From Micrococcales bacterium (GTDB lineage: Bacteria > Actinomycetota > Actinomycetes > Actinomycetales > Dermatophilaceae), in NCBI GenBank assembly GCA_003157445.1, contig PMJN01000394.1, forward strand, positions 3,984 to 13,216: a DNA stretch of 9,233 nt, in the 5' to 3' direction. The notes beneath the pieces were generated by a model. It was not told the origin of the DNA. It searched no databases and saw only the letters and a list, made by a program, of their open reading frames with translations. Below, piece after piece: positions 6,656-9,233 of the stretch. Each line of letters opens with the position of its first letter. Within the stretch, counting starts at the first letter, position 1. The position numbers were made by a program, and so were the translations under genes.

Positions 6656-7030
6656 ATGGAGGAAGTGCTTTCGTCTGCCTCTGACGGGCCGCGGACTCTG
6701 AGGCGGCTCGAGGCTGAGCGTGTGCGCGTCCTGGGACACTTGGCGGGGCTCCGTCGAGGCTTCCAGGAGATCATCGATGCTTCAGCGGATTCCAATGCCG
6801 ACGATGAGCACGACCCGGAAGGATCAACGATCGCGTTCGAGCGTTCACAGATGAACGCACTGATCCACCAGGCACAAAGTCACCTTCAAGACATCCAGGC
6901 GGCGCGAATGAGGGTGGCCGGCGGACTGTATGGGCTTTGTGAGTCGTGCGGCCAGCCAATCTCAGCAGCAAGACTTGATGCCCGTCCGGTGGCGCGCACC
7001 TGCATGGCGTGCGCAGCGACTGTCGGGTAA
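6656..7030 (+). CDS. DksA/TraR-type C4 zinc-finger regulator
   Basis: This is a 124-residue protein. Residues 15-40 and 60-90 look like two helices of a coiled coil joined by an acidic turn (DDEHDPEG, 49-56), as in DksA, whose coiled coil enters the RNA polymerase secondary channel. The C-terminal zinc finger is CESC (95-98) and CMAC (116-119), with LYGLCESCGQPI and RLDARPVARTC typical of the zf-dskA_traR family. The ATG at 6656 has only a weak GAGG 14 bases upstream; an ATG-free extension is open to 6590, but its residues do not look conserved. Probable role: binding RNA polymerase and changing promoter choice under stress. It is followed by a universal stress protein gene after 144 bases, which suits that role. 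Actinobacterial members are poorly studied. Confidence 0.85.
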   Translation: MEEVLSSASDGPRTLRRLEAERVRVLGHLAGLRRGFQEIIDASADSNADDEHDPEGSTIAFERSQMNALIHQAQSHLQDIQAARMRVAGGLYGLCESCGQPISAARLDARPVARTCMACAATVG

Positions 7031-7118
7031 GCCTGCTCGCCTGGTTGGTTTCACCGGTGATGACACCGTTCTGGCCGGTGGTATCTGGGCAACCAGCATC
7101 TCGAAGAGCTCGCCATCT

Positions 7119-7133
7119 GTGACCACAGGTCAC
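7119..7133. promoter_or_regulatory. 15-bp perfect dyad upstream of usp gene
   Basis: GTGACC and GGTCAC are exact inverted copies separated by ACA, 41 bases before the Usp start. The position and short spacing suit an operator for a dimeric regulator. The outer TGTGA / TCAC halves recall CRP/FNR sites, but the spacing is seven bases instead of six, so no regulator is assigned. Confidence 0.4.
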
Positions 7134-7174
7134 TACCGTAGACAACAACAGACCCAGACCAGTAAGAAACAAGA

Positions 7175-7672
7175 GTGACTTTGTCAGAACAGCAGCAGGG
7201 TTTTGGCTGGCGGCGGTACGTCGTGGGTGTCGATGGATCGACGGCGAGCATTGAGGCTCTGAGATGGGCCGTGGCCGAGGCTCAGGCTCACGGCGGCGGC
7301 GATGTGCGCGCCGTCCTGGTCTGGTCAGTTCCCTACAGCGGTCTTATGAGCGAAATGGCGTCCGATCCCTACGCAGCGCTCGATACCACCATCATCGAGC
7401 AGGAGGCAAGGCGACGTCTTGCCAGCGTTGTCGAAGCGGTTGGCAGCACGTCTGCGGTGGAAGTACAAGGCGAGCTGATCGAAGGACAACCGGCCGCCGT
7501 CCTGCTGGAGTTGTCCCATAGAACCGACCTCGTCGTTGTCGGTTCCCGTGGCCACGGCGGCTTCAGTGCCCTTCTGCTCGGCTCCGTGAGTGCTCAGGTG
7601 GTACGGCACGCGCACTGCACGGTAGTTGTCGTCCGGCCCTCAACTGAACCATCTCCAGAGAGGTCTCCTTAG
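7175..7672 (+). CDS. Universal stress protein (UspA family)
   Basis: This 165-residue protein has a single Usp domain. VGVDGS (17-22) is the first strand and ATP-binding Asp. The nucleotide loop G-x2-G-x9-G-S is complete (GSRG at 123-126 through GS at 136-137), which places it with the ATP-binding class of Usp proteins. RHAHCTVVVV closes the alpha/beta fold. Length is normal with a short Pro/Glu-rich tail. The start is GTG at 7175 with only a weak purine-rich stretch before it. Its stop shares one base with the GTG of the next gene (TAGTG), so it is probably co-translated with the FUSC exporter. Usp proteins aid survival in starvation, hypoxia or oxidative stress; the exact trigger here is unknown. 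Confidence 0.92.
   Translation: MTLSEQQQGFGWRRYVVGVDGSTASIEALRWAVAEAQAHGGGDVRAVLVWSVPYSGLMSEMASDPYAALDTTIIEQEARRRLASVVEAVGSTSAVEVQGELIEGQPAAVLLELSHRTDLVVVGSRGHGGFSALLLGSVSAQVVRHAHCTVVVVRPSTEPSPERSP
7657..7663 (+). promoter_or_regulatory. Ribosome binding site of the FUSC gene
   Basis: AGAGAGG lies 8 bases before the GTG at 7672, inside the end of the Usp gene. It supports the overlapping GTG start and translational coupling of the two genes. Confidence 0.6.
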
Positions 7673-8901
7673 TGTCACCGCACGGCTCTGACATCGTTCG
7701 TCAAATGCGCGCTGCACTGTTCCGGCGTGGGCGTAGGCCCGGACTGCGTACGGCCAAAACGACACTCGCCGCCGTCTTGTCCTTTGTCTTGGCCCAGCAG
7801 TTGCTGAGCAGCTCACAGCCTGTGTTGGCTCCGCTGACAGCGTTGCTCGTCGTACAGCTGACGATGTATGAGACGGTGGCCAGCGGTCTGCAGAGGGTTG
7901 CCAGCGTCGTGGCCGGAGTGCTGATTGCAGTCGGTTTCGCCACCTGGGTCGGGTTGACCTGGTGGAGTCTGGGCTTCGTCGTGGCCGCGTCGCTGATCAC
8001 AGGCCGCCTCCTGCACCTGGGAGACCATCTGCTCGAGGTTCCGATCTCAGCAATGCTGGTGCTGGCAGTGGGCGGCGCCGAGGGCCCAGCCCTAGACAGG
8101 GTCTACGAGACGCTGATCGGAGCCGCTGTCGGTGTCGTGGTCAACGTGGTGATCGCAGCACCCCTCTACGTCCAGCCGGCGAGCGATGCGATAGGTGAGC
8201 TCGCCGAACGAATGGCGCAGTTCCTCAGAGCACTCGCAGATCAGCTGGGAGAAGGGTGGTCCCGCGAGTCGGCCGACCGGATGCTGAACGAGGCCAGGCG
8301 CCTCGGCAACGAAGTTGCCCACGCCGACCGGACCCTGGCCCGCGCCCAGGACAGCGCTCGGTTCAACCCACGCGTTGCCGAGGCCAGGGAGGCACTACCG
8401 CGGCTGCGCACCGGGCTGACGGGGCTCGAGCACGCCTACGTCACGATCCGTACCCTGTGCCGTTCCCTGCTCGACCGGACCTACTTCGTGCCCAGCGAAC
8501 AGGCGGAGACCGTCTACGACGCGCAGGTCCGCGATGTGCTGGGGCATGTACTCAAGGCTGCTGCAGATGCGATCGAACACGTGTCTGTGGTGACAGCGGG
8601 CCTTGAGTCCCAGGACGTGGCCCGAACCGAGGTGAACAGGGGACTGTCCGAGCTGCATCGTCGCCGCGACCGCCTGGCCGAACTTCTGCACGAGGAGTCG
8701 AGTGCGGATCGGGCAGCCTGGGCGCAACACGGAGCACTGCTGGCTGCCCTGGACCGGATGCGGGTAGAGATCGAGGCCGCAGTGAGAGCACCCGAGCACG
8801 GGTGGCGCCCTCCTCCGGTCATCGAGCGTCAACGACAGGCGATCAGCCAGATCATCACGGCGACCCGCAAGAGCGCCGAACGCCGTCGCCGCCGTTCCTG
8901 A
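7672..8901 (+). CDS. FUSC / aromatic acid exporter family membrane protein
   Basis: The 409-residue protein begins with about six hydrophobic segments (roughly 30-45, 51-67, 73-92, 97-113, 122-135, 144-165). It contains LRTAKTTLAAVLSFVLAQQL and, after APLTALLVVQLTMYETV, LQRVASVVAGVLIAVG, matching the ArAE/FUSC repeat pattern (KT-A-A..., P-TALL-VQ-T-Y-S, R--G---G). Residues 170-405 are soluble, charged and helical, with many Ala, Glu and Arg, likely forming a cytoplasmic coiled-coil domain, and the tail is highly basic (RRRRRS). Family members export aromatic acids or other small organic compounds using the proton gradient. It overlaps the Usp stop by one base and is followed by a hairpin. The substrate cannot be read from sequence; an intact FUSC-type protein is well supported. 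Confidence 0.85.
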   Translation: MSPHGSDIVRQMRAALFRRGRRPGLRTAKTTLAAVLSFVLAQQLLSSSQPVLAPLTALLVVQLTMYETVASGLQRVASVVAGVLIAVGFATWVGLTWWSLGFVVAASLITGRLLHLGDHLLEVPISAMLVLAVGGAEGPALDRVYETLIGAAVGVVVNVVIAAPLYVQPASDAIGELAERMAQFLRALADQLGEGWSRESADRMLNEARRLGNEVAHADRTLARAQDSARFNPRVAEAREALPRLRTGLTGLEHAYVTIRTLCRSLLDRTYFVPSEQAETVYDAQVRDVLGHVLKAAADAIEHVSVVTAGLESQDVARTEVNRGLSELHRRRDRLAELLHEESSADRAAWAQHGALLAALDRMRVEIEAAVRAPEHGWRPPPVIERQRQAISQIITATRKSAERRRRRS

Positions 8902-8906
8902 TCCAT

Positions 8907-8935
8907 CCCCGAAAGACCACCGCTGTTGGTCGGGG
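8907..8935 (+). terminator. Hairpin after the FUSC gene
   Basis: CCCC (8907-8910) and GACCA (8915-8919) pair with TGGTC (8927-8931) and GGGG (8932-8935). The loop has seven bases and GAAA bulges on the left arm. It starts five bases after the FUSC stop. No T-run follows, as is often true of terminators in high-GC bacteria. Confidence 0.5.
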
Positions 8936-8988
8936 AAGCACCCCGGGCTGGCTGCTGAGGGTGACACGGCCGAGAGATGTTCTCCGTG

Positions 8989-9022
8989 CTGTTGTCGTGG
9001 CGACACTGTTGTCATGGCGACC
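8989..9022. repeat. 17-bp imperfect tandem repeat at the TMEM175 start
   Basis: Two adjoining 17-base units (8989-9005 and 9006-9022) match at 15 positions. The first contains GTCGTGGCGAC and the second GTCATGGCGAC, so each copy offers a possible start codon, GTG at 8997 and ATG at 9014, in different frames. Confidence 0.75.
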
Positions 9023-9233
9023 GGATCGAGGGTCTACGCGCGGTACGTGAACTGGGTGAACGCAGGGACCGACACCGAACGCACCTCGTTCTTCGGCAAC
9101 GCAGTCTTCGCGATCGCCATGATGCTACTGGCGGTCTAGATCGTCGTGCCCAAGGTGGCGCCCGGGCAAGGAGTGTTGCGTCAACAGGTTCCGAGTACTT
9201 CGCCTACACGCTGTCGTTTGCGGTCGTAGACCT
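9014..9233 (+). pseudogene. TMEM175 (DUF1211)-type channel, broken and partial
   Basis: From ATG 9014 the frame reads ERTSFFGNAVFAIAMMLLAV and then meets TAG at 9137-9139, continuing as IVVPKV. TMEM175-type potassium channels begin with ER(L/T)-FFSDAVFAIA-TLL-LDI-VP, so the stop replaces the residue just before I-V-P. The hallmark Phe-Ser-Asp of the first helix is FGN. Further on, a different frame (from 9184) gives TGSEYFAYTLSFAVVD, matching the second-helix region YLAYALSF, so there is also a frameshift between 9140 and 9184. The gene runs off the right edge. No ribosome binding site is visible before the ATG. Stop, shift and altered motif together argue for a dead gene. Confidence 0.75.

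Noticed and set aside
7118..7133. CRP/FNR-type binding site
   Set aside because: The half sites TGTGA and TCAC are separated by seven bases instead of six; kept only as an unnamed dyad.

Overview
High-GC DNA with actinobacterial gene content and codon use: GTG starts, strong G/C in third codon positions, a DksA-like C4 zinc-finger protein, a Usp protein and a modular secreted S53 protease. I cannot name a genus. The window has two parts: a left, minus-strand part rich in broken genes, and a right, plus-strand part of intact transport and stress genes.

Left part (1-4222, minus strand). In transcription order: a decayed fragment of unknown identity (4222-3948), then an intact secreted sedolisin-type (S53) peptidase with an Ig-like domain and a C-terminal surface domain (3738-1813). 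Next comes a graveyard: the first ~45 codons of an MMPL-type membrane exporter with its ribosome binding site still in place (1665-1526), running straight into an internal fragment of an IS200/IS605 transposase (tnpA) that needs three frames (about 1540-1304). After that lie an unidentified ORF tail (about 1125-987) overlapping a frameshifted xdhC-like gene (994-about 700), and an apparently intact MocA-like molybdopterin nucleotidyltransferase (655-62). xdhC and mocA normally serve molybdenum hydroxylases; here only mocA looks intact, and no hydroxylase subunit is visible.

Right part (4493-9233, plus strand). An ABC ATPase (4493-5173) overlaps by ATGA a 459-residue polytopic membrane partner (5170-6549), making a two-gene ABC transporter of unknown substrate. 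A perfect 11-bp hairpin (6597-6621) follows. Then come a DksA/TraR-type regulator (6656-7030), a 15-bp dyad, a universal stress protein (7175-7672), and, overlapping it by one base, a FUSC/aromatic-acid-exporter-type membrane protein (7672-8901) followed by a hairpin. The window ends in a broken TMEM175-type channel gene (9014 to the edge) with an in-frame stop and a frameshift.

Spacers: 655-1813 is mostly pseudogene debris. The 754-bp gap between the protease and the ABC ATPase (3739-4492) holds a 14-bp tandem duplication next to the protease start, the unidentified relic, a 9-bp hairpin and the ATPase ribosome binding site. I saw no rRNA, tRNA, CRISPR array or intact mobile element. The most notable points are the decay mosaic and the DksA-like / Usp / FUSC group, which may be a small stress-response export unit (inference).
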